Shown here one piece after another: positions 54,670 to 63,419 of a stretch of 64,000 bases of DNA (positions are counted from its first letter, which is position 1; each line of letters opens with the position of its first letter). The DNA lies in NCBI RefSeq assembly GCF_012396125.1, contig NZ_JAAXOX010000008.1, forward strand, positions 1 to 64,000, in the 5' to 3' direction. Both the position numbers and the translations under genes were made by a program. Under the pieces are notes generated by a model that saw only the letters and a program-made list of their open reading frames with translations, was not told the origin of the DNA and searched no databases. The stretch is from Cellulomonas denverensis. Lineage in GTDB: Bacteria; Actinomycetota; Actinomycetes; Actinomycetales; Cellulomonadaceae.

Positions 54670-56394
54670 TCAGGCCTGCAGCCACACGGTGGTGTCGCCG
54701 GCCAACTCGGCACCGGGCACCGGGTCGCCGGGCAGCCCGGAGGCCAGCAGCACCCGGGCATTCTCCGGCAGCGGCACCGGGGTGGAGCCCAGGTTGGCGA
54801 CCACCAGCACGTCGCGGTTGCGGAAGGCGATCACCTGGTCGTGGTCGGCGTACTCCTCGGCCCAGGTCATCCCGCCCAGGCCCAGGTCGCGCTCCCGGCG
54901 CAGGCGCAGGATCGCGCGGTACAGCTCCAGCGTCGAGCCCTCCTGGCCGGTCTGGACGTCCGCGGCGTAGGCCTTCCACTCCTCGGGCTGGGGCAGCCAG
55001 GTCTTGCCGGTGGGGGAGTAGCCCATCGCCGGGGCGTCGGCCTCCCACGGCAGCGGCACCCGGCAACCGTCGCGGCCGCGCTCGGCGCCCTCGGTCCGGA
55101 AGAACGCCGGGTCCTGGCGCAGGTCGTCGTCCAGCGCGGTGTGCTCGGGCAGGCCCAGCTCCTCGCCCTGGTACAGGTAGGCCGAGCCGGGCAGGCCGAG
55201 CAGCAGCAGGGTGGCGGCCCGGCCACGGCGCAGGCCCAGTTCCTCGTCCGGCTGGGTGTCGCCGTGGCCGATGCCGTTCGGGCGCTCGCCCGGGTTCGGC
55301 AGGCCGAGCCGGGACGGGTGCCGGACCACGTCGTGGTTGGACAGCACCCAGGTGGTCGGTGCGCCCACCGAGTCGTTCACCCGGTAGGAGGCGGTGATGA
55401 TCTCGCGCAGGGCCGGGGCGTCCCAGCCGGTGGCCAGGAAGGCGAAGTTGAACGCCTGGTGCATCTCGTCCGGACGGACGTAGCGGGCCAGCCGGGATAG
55501 CGGGTCCACCCAGGCCTCGGCGACCAGCATCCGGTCGCCGTCGTACTCGTCCAGGATCCGGCGCCAGGCACGGTAGATCTCGTGCACGCCGTCCTGGTCG
55601 AACATCGGGCCCTGGTTGCCGCCGCCGCCACTGGCGTCGGCGTCGTCGGTGCCCTCGATCATCGAGACGTGGCCGTCCCAGTCGGGCAGCCCGTCGGCCT
55701 TGACCATGCCGTGCGCCACGTCGATCCGGAAGCCGTCCACGCCCCGGTCCAGCCAGAACCGCAGCACCGACTCGAACTCGGCGCGCACCTCCGGGTTGGT
55801 CCAGTCCAGGTCGGGCTGCTTGGAGTCGAACATGTGCAGGTACCACTGCCGGTCGGACACCCCGTGGGCGTCCGGGGACAGCCGGGTCCAGGCCGGGCCG
55901 CCGAAGATCGACTGCCAGTTGTTCGGCGGCTGCTCGCCGTCGGTGCCCTTGCCCTCGCGGAACAGGTAGCGGGCGCGCTCCGGGGAACCGGGCTCGGTGC
56001 GCAGCGCCTGCTGGAACCACACATGCTCGTCCGAGCTGTGGTTGGGCACCATGTCGACGACGACCTTCAGGCCCAGCTCGTGCGCCCGGGCCAGCAGCGC
56101 GTCGAAGTCGGCCAGGGTGCCGAACAGCGGGTCGACATCGCGGTAGTCCGCCACGTCGTAGCCGGCGTCGGCCTGCGGGGAGCGGTAGAACGGGGACAGC
56201 CACACCGCGTCCACCCCGAGCGCCGCCAGGTGGTCCAGCCGGGCGGTGATGCCGGGCAGGTCGCCGATGCCGTCGCCGTTCGCGTCGGCGAAGGACCGCG
56301 GGTAGATCTGGTAGATCACCGCGTCGCGCCACCACTCACCGTGGTCGGGGCCGGGTGCGTGCACGTCGAGCGTGCGGGTGTCGAGCATGGTCAC
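54670..56394 (-). CDS. Alpha-glucosidase, GH13 family
   Basis: 574 residues from a GTG (an ATG two codons on is possible). GH13 regions: VVVDMVPNHSS (I), GVDGFRIDVAHGMVK (II, nucleophile Asp), LVAEAWVDP (III, acid/base Glu) and WVLSNHDVVRH (IV). WWRDAVIYQIYPRSFADANG opens it. No signal peptide, so it acts in the cytoplasm on imported oligosaccharides. It resembles the maltase-type alpha-glucosidases of actinobacteria more than oligo-1,6-glucosidases, but specificity is not certain. It lies 50 nt downstream of the lacI gene. Confidence 0.93.
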   Translation of the reverse strand: MTMLDTRTLDVHAPGPDHGEWWRDAVIYQIYPRSFADANGDGIGDLPGITARLDHLAALGVDAVWLSPFYRSPQADAGYDVADYRDVDPLFGTLADFDALLARAHELGLKVVVDMVPNHSSDEHVWFQQALRTEPGSPERARYLFREGKGTDGEQPPNNWQSIFGGPAWTRLSPDAHGVSDRQWYLHMFDSKQPDLDWTNPEVRAEFESVLRFWLDRGVDGFRIDVAHGMVKADGLPDWDGHVSMIEGTDDADASGGGGNQGPMFDQDGVHEIYRAWRRILDEYDGDRMLVAEAWVDPLSRLARYVRPDEMHQAFNFAFLATGWDAPALREIITASYRVNDSVGAPTTWVLSNHDVVRHPSRLGLPNPGERPNGIGHGDTQPDEELGLRRGRAATLLLLGLPGSAYLYQGEELGLPEHTALDDDLRQDPAFFRTEGAERGRDGCRVPLPWEADAPAMGYSPTGKTWLPQPEEWKAYAADVQTGQEGSTLELYRAILRLRRERDLGLGGMTWAEEYADHDQVIAFRNRDVLVVANLGSTPVPLPENARVLLASGLPGDPVPGAELAGDTTVWLQA

Positions 56395-56444
56395 AGGGGG
56401 AACTGCCTTCCAAGACGTGCGGCTTCAGCGCGTGCGCTGACGGT

Positions 56445-57476
56445 CTACAGGGGAGCCGAGCCGGTCGATCCGCGGACGATCAACTCGGGGTGGAACAGGA
56501 GCTCGTTGCGGGAAGTCGGGGTGCCGGCGATCTCGCTCATCAGCGCCGCCACCGCGGCCCGGCCCATCGCCTGCACCGGCTGGCGCACGGTGGTCAGCGG
56601 CGGGTCGGTGAACCCGATCAGCACCGAGTCGTCGAAGCCGACCACCGACAGGTCCTCCGGCACCCGCAGCCCACGCTGGCGGGCGGCCCGGATCACGCCG
56701 AGGGCCATCAGGTCCGATCCGCAGATGATCGCGGTGTGGCCCTGGTCGATCAGCTCGTGTGCGGCGGTGGCGCCACCCTCGACGGTGAACAGGGTCGAGA
56801 CCACGTGGTCGGTGTCGTCGGTGATGCCCAGGCGTTCGCGCAGGGCGACCGCGAAGGCGCGCCGCTTGCGCTGGGCCGGCACGAACCGCTCCGGCCCGAT
56901 CGCCAGGCCGATCCGCCGGTGGCCGAGCGACAGCAGGTGCCGCATCGCCAGGTCGATCGCCACCGAGTCGTCGGCGGCCACGGTCGGGGCGTCGATGCCG
57001 GGGGCGGAGCCGTTCACCAGCACGATCGGCAGGCCCCGGCCGCGCAGCGACTGGTAGCGGTCGATCGGCTGGTGGGTGTCGGCGTGCAGGCCGGACAGGA
57101 AGATGATCCCGGCGACGTCGTGGTCGAGCAGGATCTCGACGTACTGATCCTCGGTGGTGCCGCCGGGCTGCTGGGCGCACAGCAGCGGGGTGTACCCGCG
57201 CTGGGTCAGCACCGACTCGATCACCTGGGCGTAGGCGGGGAACACCGGGTTGGACAGCTCGGGCACCACCAGGCCGACCAGGCCGGTGGAGCGGGGCCGC
57301 AGCTTGTCCGGGCGTTCGTAGCCGAGCAGGTCCATCGCGGTGATCACCGCCTGGCGGGCCTGGGCCGAGACGCCGGGCTTGCCGTTCAGCACCCGGGAGA
57401 CGGTGGCCGTGGACACACCGGCCTGTTCAGCGAGGTCGGTCAGCCGGGTACGCACGCCGGGGAGCGTAGAAGACAT
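56445..57476 (-). CDS. LacI-family transcriptional regulator of alpha-glucoside genes
   Basis: 343 residues from the ATG at 57476 with GAGGAGGT upstream. The LacI HTH reads TDLAEQAGVSTATVSRVLNGKPGVS, and the periplasmic-binding-like sensor domain follows (GLVGLVVPELSNPVF, IAIGPERF-like, VVGFDDSVLIGFTDPPLTTVRQP). Its neighbours and the divergent TTGCAA-rich region suggest a MalR/AglR-type repressor that responds to maltose or a related glucoside. Probably autoregulated. Confidence 0.92.
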   Translation of the reverse strand: MSSTLPGVRTRLTDLAEQAGVSTATVSRVLNGKPGVSAQARQAVITAMDLLGYERPDKLRPRSTGLVGLVVPELSNPVFPAYAQVIESVLTQRGYTPLLCAQQPGGTTEDQYVEILLDHDVAGIIFLSGLHADTHQPIDRYQSLRGRGLPIVLVNGSAPGIDAPTVAADDSVAIDLAMRHLLSLGHRRIGLAIGPERFVPAQRKRRAFAVALRERLGITDDTDHVVSTLFTVEGGATAAHELIDQGHTAIICGSDLMALGVIRAARQRGLRVPEDLSVVGFDDSVLIGFTDPPLTTVRQPVQAMGRAAVAALMSEIAGTPTSRNELLFHPELIVRGSTGSAPL

Positions 57477-57538
57477 GGGACCTCCTCGTCGTCATTGTCC
57501 GTGGTCCGTTCGGGCCGGGTCACCCGGTTGAGGCGGTT

Positions 57539-57616
57539 CTTGCAACGCCTTGCAACCGATGCCTGAAAGTTACCGTAACCGCTTGCAAGACTTGCTGCAA
57601 CGACGTTACGGTCGTT
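57539..57616. promoter_or_regulatory. Operator cluster and malE promoter
   Basis: CTTGCAACGC (57539-57548) and CTTGCAACCG (57549-57558) are tandem direct repeats. CTTGCAAG (57582-57589) is a palindrome with the same core, and GTTACCGTAAC (57569-57579) is a second palindrome. TTGCAA (57583-57588), an 18-nt gap and TACGGT (57607-57612) make a malE promoter whose -35 is inside the repeat. An inverted repeat AACGAC/GTCGTT (57599-57616) follows. The TTGCAA repeats resemble MalR-type sites; binding is inferred. Confidence 0.6.
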
Positions 57617-57682
57617 TCACCGAGCCAGCGCGGGCGGGATTCGTCCACCGCTGGACCCCCGTCAACACTTGGGAGACTCACG

Positions 57683-58912
57683 ATGCGACGGAGCATCCCC
57701 GCCGTAGCCGTCATGGCCGGCCTCGCACTCACCCTGACCGCTTGCTCGTCCGGCGACGACAACGCCTCGTCGGACGACTCCACCACTGCCGCCGCGGGCG
57801 ACGGCGGCACGCTGACCATCTGGGTCGACGAGACCCGCCAGGACGCCGTCGAGGCCGCCGCCCAGGACTTCACCGCCGAGACCGGCACCCAGGTGGAGAC
57901 CGTGCTGAAGAACTACGACGACATCCGCACCGACTTCATCGCCCAGGTGCCGACCGGCGAGGGCCCGGACATCACCGTCGGCGCCCACGACTGGCTCGGT
58001 GAACTGACCACCAACGGTGTGGTCGCCCCGATCGAGCTCGGCGACCTCGCCGACGACTTCGAGGAGGTCTCGGTCGAGGCCTTCACCCAGGACGGCCAGG
58101 TCTACGGCCTGCCCTACGCGGTGGAGAACATCGCGCTGATCCGCAACACCGCGCTGGCCGCCGACGCGCCGACCACCTGGGACGAGATGATCGCCGCAGG
58201 TGAGGCCGCGGGCACGACCTACCCGGTGCTGATCCAGACCGGCGAGGAGGGTGACCCGTACACCTACTACCCGCTGCAGACCTCCTTCGGCGCCCCGGTG
58301 TTCGAGCAGAACGACGACGGCTCCTACAACTCGACCCTGGCGATGGGTGGGGCGAACGGCGAGGCCTTCGCCACCTGGCTGGCCGAGCAGGGTGCCGCCG
58401 GCACCATCGACACCGCGATCACCTACGACATCGCGCTGGAGGCCTTCAAGAACGGTGAGTCGCCGTTCATCATCGGTGGCCCCTGGATGCTGGACTCGTT
58501 CTCCGACCTGGACCTGGCCGTCAGCGCCATCCCGTCCGCCGGTGGCCAGGAGGCCCAGCCCTTCGCCGGTGTGCAGGGCTTCTACGTCTCCGCGCAGAGC
58601 GACAACGCCCTGCTCGCCAACGACTTCCTGCTGAACTACATGTCGACCGAGGACGCGCAGCTCGCGCTGTACGAGGCCGGCCACCGTCCCCCGGCGCTGA
58701 TCGCCGCGGCCGACGTCGCCTCCGAGGACCCGGTCACCGCCGGCTTCCGTGAGGTCGGCACCACCGCCGCGCCGATGCCGTCCATCCCGGAGATGGCCTC
58801 CGTCTGGACCTTCTGGGGCGTCACCGAGGCCGCGATCATCACCGGCTCCCAGGAGCCCGTGCCGGCCTGGCAGAAGATGATCTCGGACATCGAGGGTGCC
58901 ATCGGCGGCTGA
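57683..58912 (+). CDS. malE: Maltose/maltodextrin-type ABC solute-binding lipoprotein
   Basis: 409 residues. Signal peptide with lipobox LTAC (about residue 21), then an Asp/Ser-rich linker. GTLTIWVDETRQDAVEAAA and FIIGGPWMLDSF match family-1 solute-binding proteins; the closest pattern is MalE (TLAMGGANGEAFATWL, PSIPEMASVWTFWG). It delivers glucosides to MalFG. A 17-bp hairpin follows the stop, so malE mRNA may exceed that of the downstream genes. Confidence 0.9.
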   Translation: MRRSIPAVAVMAGLALTLTACSSGDDNASSDDSTTAAAGDGGTLTIWVDETRQDAVEAAAQDFTAETGTQVETVLKNYDDIRTDFIAQVPTGEGPDITVGAHDWLGELTTNGVVAPIELGDLADDFEEVSVEAFTQDGQVYGLPYAVENIALIRNTALAADAPTTWDEMIAAGEAAGTTYPVLIQTGEEGDPYTYYPLQTSFGAPVFEQNDDGSYNSTLAMGGANGEAFATWLAEQGAAGTIDTAITYDIALEAFKNGESPFIIGGPWMLDSFSDLDLAVSAIPSAGGQEAQPFAGVQGFYVSAQSDNALLANDFLLNYMSTEDAQLALYEAGHRPPALIAAADVASEDPVTAGFREVGTTAAPMPSIPEMASVWTFWGVTEAAIITGSQEPVPAWQKMISDIEGAIGG

Positions 58913-58927
58913 CCCGCCCGCACCGCC

Positions 58928-58965
58928 CGCGGCCGGCGTGGAGGACCCCCTCCGCGCCGGCCGCG
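58928..58965 (+). terminator. Stable intercistronic hairpin after malE
   Basis: A 17-bp stem (58928-58944 with 58949-58965, one G-T wobble) around an ACCC loop lies 16 nt after the malE stop. Such stems stop part of the transcripts or protect the upstream mRNA, giving excess binding protein. The malF ribosome-binding site is 30 nt further on. Confidence 0.65.
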
Positions 58966-59009
58966 ACCGCTCCACCCCCAGTCGTGAAACACCCCGCCCG
59001 GAGGCACCG

Positions 59010-60650
59010 ATGCCCACCCCCGAATCGGCCAGCGTGGTCGAGCAGTCCGCCGGCCAGACCCCGCCGCCGACCGCTCCCCGCAAGCGCCGCCGCCGCGACT
59101 CCGGCGACTCGCACGCCCGTGACTTCCGCCCCGGCTTCATCGCGAAGCTGGTGCTGATCGCCCTGATCGATGCGTTCGGCGTCTACGGCGTCCTGGCCGC
59201 GTGGAACCAGGAGGCCTGGGGCATCCTCACCTCGATGGTGGTGCTGCTGCTGATCGCCAACTGGGTCTACTTCTCCAAGCGCACGCTGCCGCTGAAGTAC
59301 ATCCTGCCCGGCCTGGTGTTCCTGCTGGTCTACCAGGTGTACGTGATGGCCTACACCGGCTACGTCGCGTTCACCAACTACGGCGACGGGCACAACTCCA
59401 CCAAGGGCCAGGCCATCGAGGCGCTGCTGGTCCAGAACGAGCGCCGGGTGGAGGGCACCAACACCTACCAGCTCACCGTGGTCGGCCGCGGCGACGAGCT
59501 CGGCTTCGCGGTGCAGGACTCCGACGGCGACGTCCGGGTCGGCACCGCCGAGGACCCGCTGGAGGAGGTCGACGCCACCGTCGAGTCCGGCCAGATCACC
59601 GCGATCCCCGGCTTCGACGTGCTGGACCGCAACACCGTGCTGGAGCGCCAGGGCGAGGTGACCAGCCTGCGGGTGCCGGTCTCCGACGATCCGAACGACG
59701 GATCGATCCGCACCCAGGACGCCCGCACCGGCTACGTCGCCGAGTCGACGCTGCACTACGACGAAGCCGCCGACACGATGACCGACACCACCACCGGCAC
59801 GGTCTACACCCCGAACGACCGCGGTCAGTTCGAGGCCGAGGACGGCAGCAAGCTGCCGGTCGGCTGGCGGGTGTTCGTCGGCGGGGAGAACTTCACCACC
59901 GCCTTCACCGACAGCCGGTACGCCGGCCCGTTCTGGAAGATCCTGGTCTGGACCTTCGCCTTCGCGATCGGCTCGGTCGCCACGACCTTCCTGCTCGGCC
60001 TGTTCCTCGCCGTGGTGTTCAACGACACCCGGCTGCGCGGCCGCAAGATCTACCGGACGCTGCTGATCCTGCCCTACGCGATCCCCGGCTTCCTCGGGGC
60101 ACTGTTGTGGTCGGGCATGCTGAACCGGCGGTTCGGCTTCATCAACGAGGTGATCCTCGGCGGGGCCAATGTCGGCTGGCTGACCGATCCATGGCTGGCC
60201 AAACTCTCGGTGCTCGGGGTCAATCTCTGGCTCGGCTTCCCGTACATGTTCCTGATCTGCACCGGTGCGCTGCAGTCGCTGCCCGGGGACGTGATGGAGG
60301 CCGCCAAGATCGACGGCGCCAGCCCGTGGCGGGCGTTCCGGTCGGTGACCATGCCGCTGCTGCTGGTGTCGACCACCCCGCTGCTGATCAGCAGCTTCGC
60401 CTTCAACTTCAACAACTTCACGCTGATCTACATGCTGACCCAGGGCGGTCCACGGTTCGCGGACGCCTCGGTGCCGCTCGGCCATACCGACATCCTGATC
60501 TCGATGGTCTATTCCGTCGCCGGGGTGGACGGGAACGCCGCCAAGAACTACGGCCTGGCCAGTGCGCTGTCGATCATGATCTTCGTGATCGTCGGCGGGA
60601 TCTCGGCCCTCGCGTTCCGTAAGACCCGCCAGCTCGAGGAGATCAACTGA
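59010..60650 (+). CDS. malF: Maltose ABC transporter permease MalF
   Basis: 546 residues, start ATG at 59010 with GGAGG upstream. A basic Pro-rich start precedes three early membrane segments and a large extracytoplasmic loop (about 130-305), the size and place of the MalF P2 loop. The EAA motif MEAAKIDGASPWRAFRSVTMPL binds the ATPase. The protein ends in KTRQLEEIN. The stop overlaps the malG start (TGATG). It partners malG and needs an ATPase not encoded here. Confidence 0.92.
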   Translation: MPTPESASVVEQSAGQTPPPTAPRKRRRRDSGDSHARDFRPGFIAKLVLIALIDAFGVYGVLAAWNQEAWGILTSMVVLLLIANWVYFSKRTLPLKYILPGLVFLLVYQVYVMAYTGYVAFTNYGDGHNSTKGQAIEALLVQNERRVEGTNTYQLTVVGRGDELGFAVQDSDGDVRVGTAEDPLEEVDATVESGQITAIPGFDVLDRNTVLERQGEVTSLRVPVSDDPNDGSIRTQDARTGYVAESTLHYDEAADTMTDTTTGTVYTPNDRGQFEAEDGSKLPVGWRVFVGGENFTTAFTDSRYAGPFWKILVWTFAFAIGSVATTFLLGLFLAVVFNDTRLRGRKIYRTLLILPYAIPGFLGALLWSGMLNRRFGFINEVILGGANVGWLTDPWLAKLSVLGVNLWLGFPYMFLICTGALQSLPGDVMEAAKIDGASPWRAFRSVTMPLLLVSTTPLLISSFAFNFNNFTLIYMLTQGGPRFADASVPLGHTDILISMVYSVAGVDGNAAKNYGLASALSIMIFVIVGGISALAFRKTRQLEEIN

Positions 60651-61537
60651 TGTCCACGCTCACCGCTGCTCACAGCGAGCCGAAGCTGTCCTTCCGCCGG
60701 TGGGCCCGCGAGCTCGGCTGGCGGCACCTGATCGGCGTGATCTTCGTGATCTACGCCGCCTTCCCGCTGGTCTACCTGGTGTCCGCCTCGCTGTCCTCCG
60801 GCGGCACGCTGACCGGGTCCAACGAGCTGTTCTCCTCGGTCTCCGGGTCGAACTACAGCACCCTGAACGGCAGCACGCTGTTCTGGACCTGGCTGGGTAA
60901 CTCGCTGATCATCTCGATCTGCTCTTCGGTTGGGGCGATGCTGCTCGGCGCGGCCGCCGCGTACGCGTTCAGCCGGTTCCGGTTCAAGGGCCGCCGCTCG
61001 TCGCTGACCGGGCTGCTGATCATCCAGATGTTCCCGCAGATGCTGGCCTTCGTGGCGATCTTCCTGCTTCTGCTCGGCCTGGGTCAGGTGTTCCCGGTGC
61101 TCGGCCTGAACAGCAAGCTGGCGCTGATCGCGGTGTACCTGGGCGGGGCGCTCGGTTCGAACACCTTCCTGATGTACGGGTTCTTCAACACCATCCCGCG
61201 CGAGCTGGACGAGGCGGCCAAGATCGATGGCGCCACCCACGCCCAGATCTACTGGACGATCATCCTGCGGCTGGTCGCCCCGATCCTGGCCGTGGTGACC
61301 CTGCTCGCCTTCATCAGCACCTTCGGCGAGTTCATCGTGGCCCGGATTGTGCTGCCGGCCGAACGGTCCTGGACGGTCGCCATCGGGCTGTACTCGATGG
61401 TCTCCGACCAGCTCGCCGCGAACTGGGGTGTGTTCGCTGCCGGTGCGGTGATCGCCGCGCTGCCGGTGCTGGTGCTGTTCCTGTTCCTGCAGAAGTACAT
61501 CGTCGGTGGCCTGACCGCCGGCTCGGTGAAGGGCTGA
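60650..61537 (+). CDS. malG: Maltose ABC transporter permease MalG
   Basis: 295 residues with six hydrophobic segments. EAA motif DEAAKIDGATHAQIYWTIIL near residue 190 and the ending YIVGGLTAGSVKG are the MalG hallmarks. It pairs with MalF in the inner channel. GH13 gene starts 4 nt after the stop, indicating one operon. Confidence 0.93.
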   Translation: MSTLTAAHSEPKLSFRRWARELGWRHLIGVIFVIYAAFPLVYLVSASLSSGGTLTGSNELFSSVSGSNYSTLNGSTLFWTWLGNSLIISICSSVGAMLLGAAAAYAFSRFRFKGRRSSLTGLLIIQMFPQMLAFVAIFLLLLGLGQVFPVLGLNSKLALIAVYLGGALGSNTFLMYGFFNTIPRELDEAAKIDGATHAQIYWTIILRLVAPILAVVTLLAFISTFGEFIVARIVLPAERSWTVAIGLYSMVSDQLAANWGVFAAGAVIAALPVLVLFLFLQKYIVGGLTAGSVKG

Positions 61538-61540
61538 CCC

Positions 61541-63337
61541 GTGCTCGAACCGCACCACGACGGGTCCGAGCTCTACGTGCCGGTCCGCACCCCGCGGCTC
61601 GGCGAGGTGGTGCCGGTCCGGCTCCGGGTGCCCGGGCAGGCGCCGGACGCGGTGTGGCTGCGGGTGGTCGAGAACGGCGAGCCGCGGGTCTACCCGGCGA
61701 CTCCGGACGGGAGCGCCGGCGGTGAGCACTGGTTCACCGCCGGCGTCCCGATGGCCAACCCGGTCACGCACTACCGGTTCCTGCTGGTCGGCCCGCAGTA
61801 CGACGGCGGCCAGGCCTGGCTGAACGGCGAGGGCCTGATCGCCCGCGACGTGCCCGACGCCGCCGACTTCCGGCTCACCACCGTCGAGCCGGGACCGGCC
61901 TGGGCGCGGGACGCGGTGGTCTACCAGGTGTTCCCGGACCGGTTCGCCCGCTCCGCCGCGGCGGATGGGCACGACCGGCCGGACTGGGCGCAGCCCGCGG
62001 CCTGGGGCGACGAGCCGGTCGCCGAGGGCCCGGGCACCGGCTCGCAGTTCTACGGCGGCGATCTCGGCGGGATCGAAGAGCACCTGGACCACCTGGAACG
62101 ACTCGGCGTGAACACGCTGTACCTGACCCCGTCCTTCCCCGGCCGGTCCAACCACCGCTACGACGCCGCGACCTTCGACGCGATCGACCCGCTGCTCGGC
62201 GGGGACGAGGCGATGGCCTCGCTGTCCACCGCGGTGCACGCCCGCGGGATGCGGATCGTCGGGGACCTCACCACCAACCACACCGGGGTGGCGCACGACT
62301 GGTTCGACCGGGCGCGCACCGACCCGGCGTCCACCGAGAAGTCGTTCTACTACTGGACCGACGAGCACCCCGGCTACGTCGGCTGGCTCGGGCACGCCTC
62401 GCTGCCCAAGCTGAACCACAACGCCCCGGCGCTCACCGAGCGGATGGACGCCGTGGTCACCCGGTACCTGACCGACCCGATCGCGCTGGACGGCTGGCGG
62501 ATCGACGTGGCGAACATGACCGGGCGCCAGGGTGCCGACGACCTCACCCACGAGGTCTCCCGGCACCTGCGCGCCACCATCGAGTCGGTCCGGCCGGACG
62601 GGGTGCTGATCGCCGAGCACTTCCACGACGCCGGCGCCGATCTGGTCGCCGGTGGCTGGCACGGCACGATGAACTACTCCGCCTTCACCCGCCCGGTCTG
62701 GACCTGGCTGGCCGGCGACTCCGGGCTGCCGTTCCTGGAACTGCCCAGCCCGATCCCGCACCGGCCCGGCCCCGCGGTGGTCGCCACCATGCGCGAGTTC
62801 GGCGCGGCGGTGCCCTGGTCGGTGACCACCCGGCAGTGGAACCTGCTCGGCTCGCACGACACCCCCCGGATCCGGACCGTGGTCGGCAGCCGCGAGCGGG
62901 TCGAGGTGGCCGCCGGGCTGCTGTTCACCTACCCCGGGACGCCGGTGCTGTTCGCCGGGGACGAGGGCGGCGCGGTCGGCACCACCGGCGAACACGGCCG
63001 GGTCACCATGCCCTGGGACCAGATCGCGGCGGGCGGTGGACCGGACTGGGACGCCGAGACCTTCGCGCTCTACCGGCGGCTGATCGCGCTGCGGGCCGAG
63101 AACCGGGCGCTGCGCGAGGGCGGCCTGCGCTGGGTGCTGGCCGAGGACGATGCGATCGGCTACCTGCGCGAGACCGCGGACGACCGGATCCTGGTGCTCG
63201 CGGCCCGCGCGCCCTGGGCCGGGGCGACACTGCCCGCCGGGCTCGGCTGTGCGGAGAACCTGTACGGCGGCGGCGAGGCCCACGGTCTGCGGCTGTCCGG
63301 CGACGGGCCGACGTTCCAGGTCTGGCGCCTGCACTGA
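61541..63337 (+). CDS. GH13 alpha-amylase-type enzyme (cyclomaltodextrinase-like)
   Basis: 598 residues from a GTG. The N-terminal ~115 residues resemble a CBM34-type beta domain ([20 protein letters not shown]). The barrel has [15 protein letters not shown] (I), [16 protein letters not shown] (II, Asp nucleophile), LIAEHFHDA (III, Glu) and [12 protein letters not shown] (IV). No signal peptide, so it is probably cytoplasmic. The N-domain plus [12 protein letters not shown] favours neopullulanase/cyclomaltodextrinase-like hydrolysis of imported maltodextrins. Fourth gene of the malEFG operon. Confidence 0.9.
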   Translation: MLEPHHDGSELYVPVRTPRLGEVVPVRLRVPGQAPDAVWLRVVENGEPRVYPATPDGSAGGEHWFTAGVPMANPVTHYRFLLVGPQYDGGQAWLNGEGLIARDVPDAADFRLTTVEPGPAWARDAVVYQVFPDRFARSAAADGHDRPDWAQPAAWGDEPVAEGPGTGSQFYGGDLGGIEEHLDHLERLGVNTLYLTPSFPGRSNHRYDAATFDAIDPLLGGDEAMASLSTAVHARGMRIVGDLTTNHTGVAHDWFDRARTDPASTEKSFYYWTDEHPGYVGWLGHASLPKLNHNAPALTERMDAVVTRYLTDPIALDGWRIDVANMTGRQGADDLTHEVSRHLRATIESVRPDGVLIAEHFHDAGADLVAGGWHGTMNYSAFTRPVWTWLAGDSGLPFLELPSPIPHRPGPAVVATMREFGAAVPWSVTTRQWNLLGSHDTPRIRTVVGSRERVEVAAGLLFTYPGTPVLFAGDEGGAVGTTGEHGRVTMPWDQIAAGGGPDWDAETFALYRRLIALRAENRALREGGLRWVLAEDDAIGYLRETADDRILVLAARAPWAGATLPAGLGCAENLYGGGEAHGLRLSGDGPTFQVWRLH

Positions 63338-63419
63338 CCGGGGCCGTTCCAGAGCCCGGATCGGCTCAGGTTCCGACACCTCGGCGGGGGCGTTCGCGCA
63401 GTTGATTAGGCTGGTGGGC

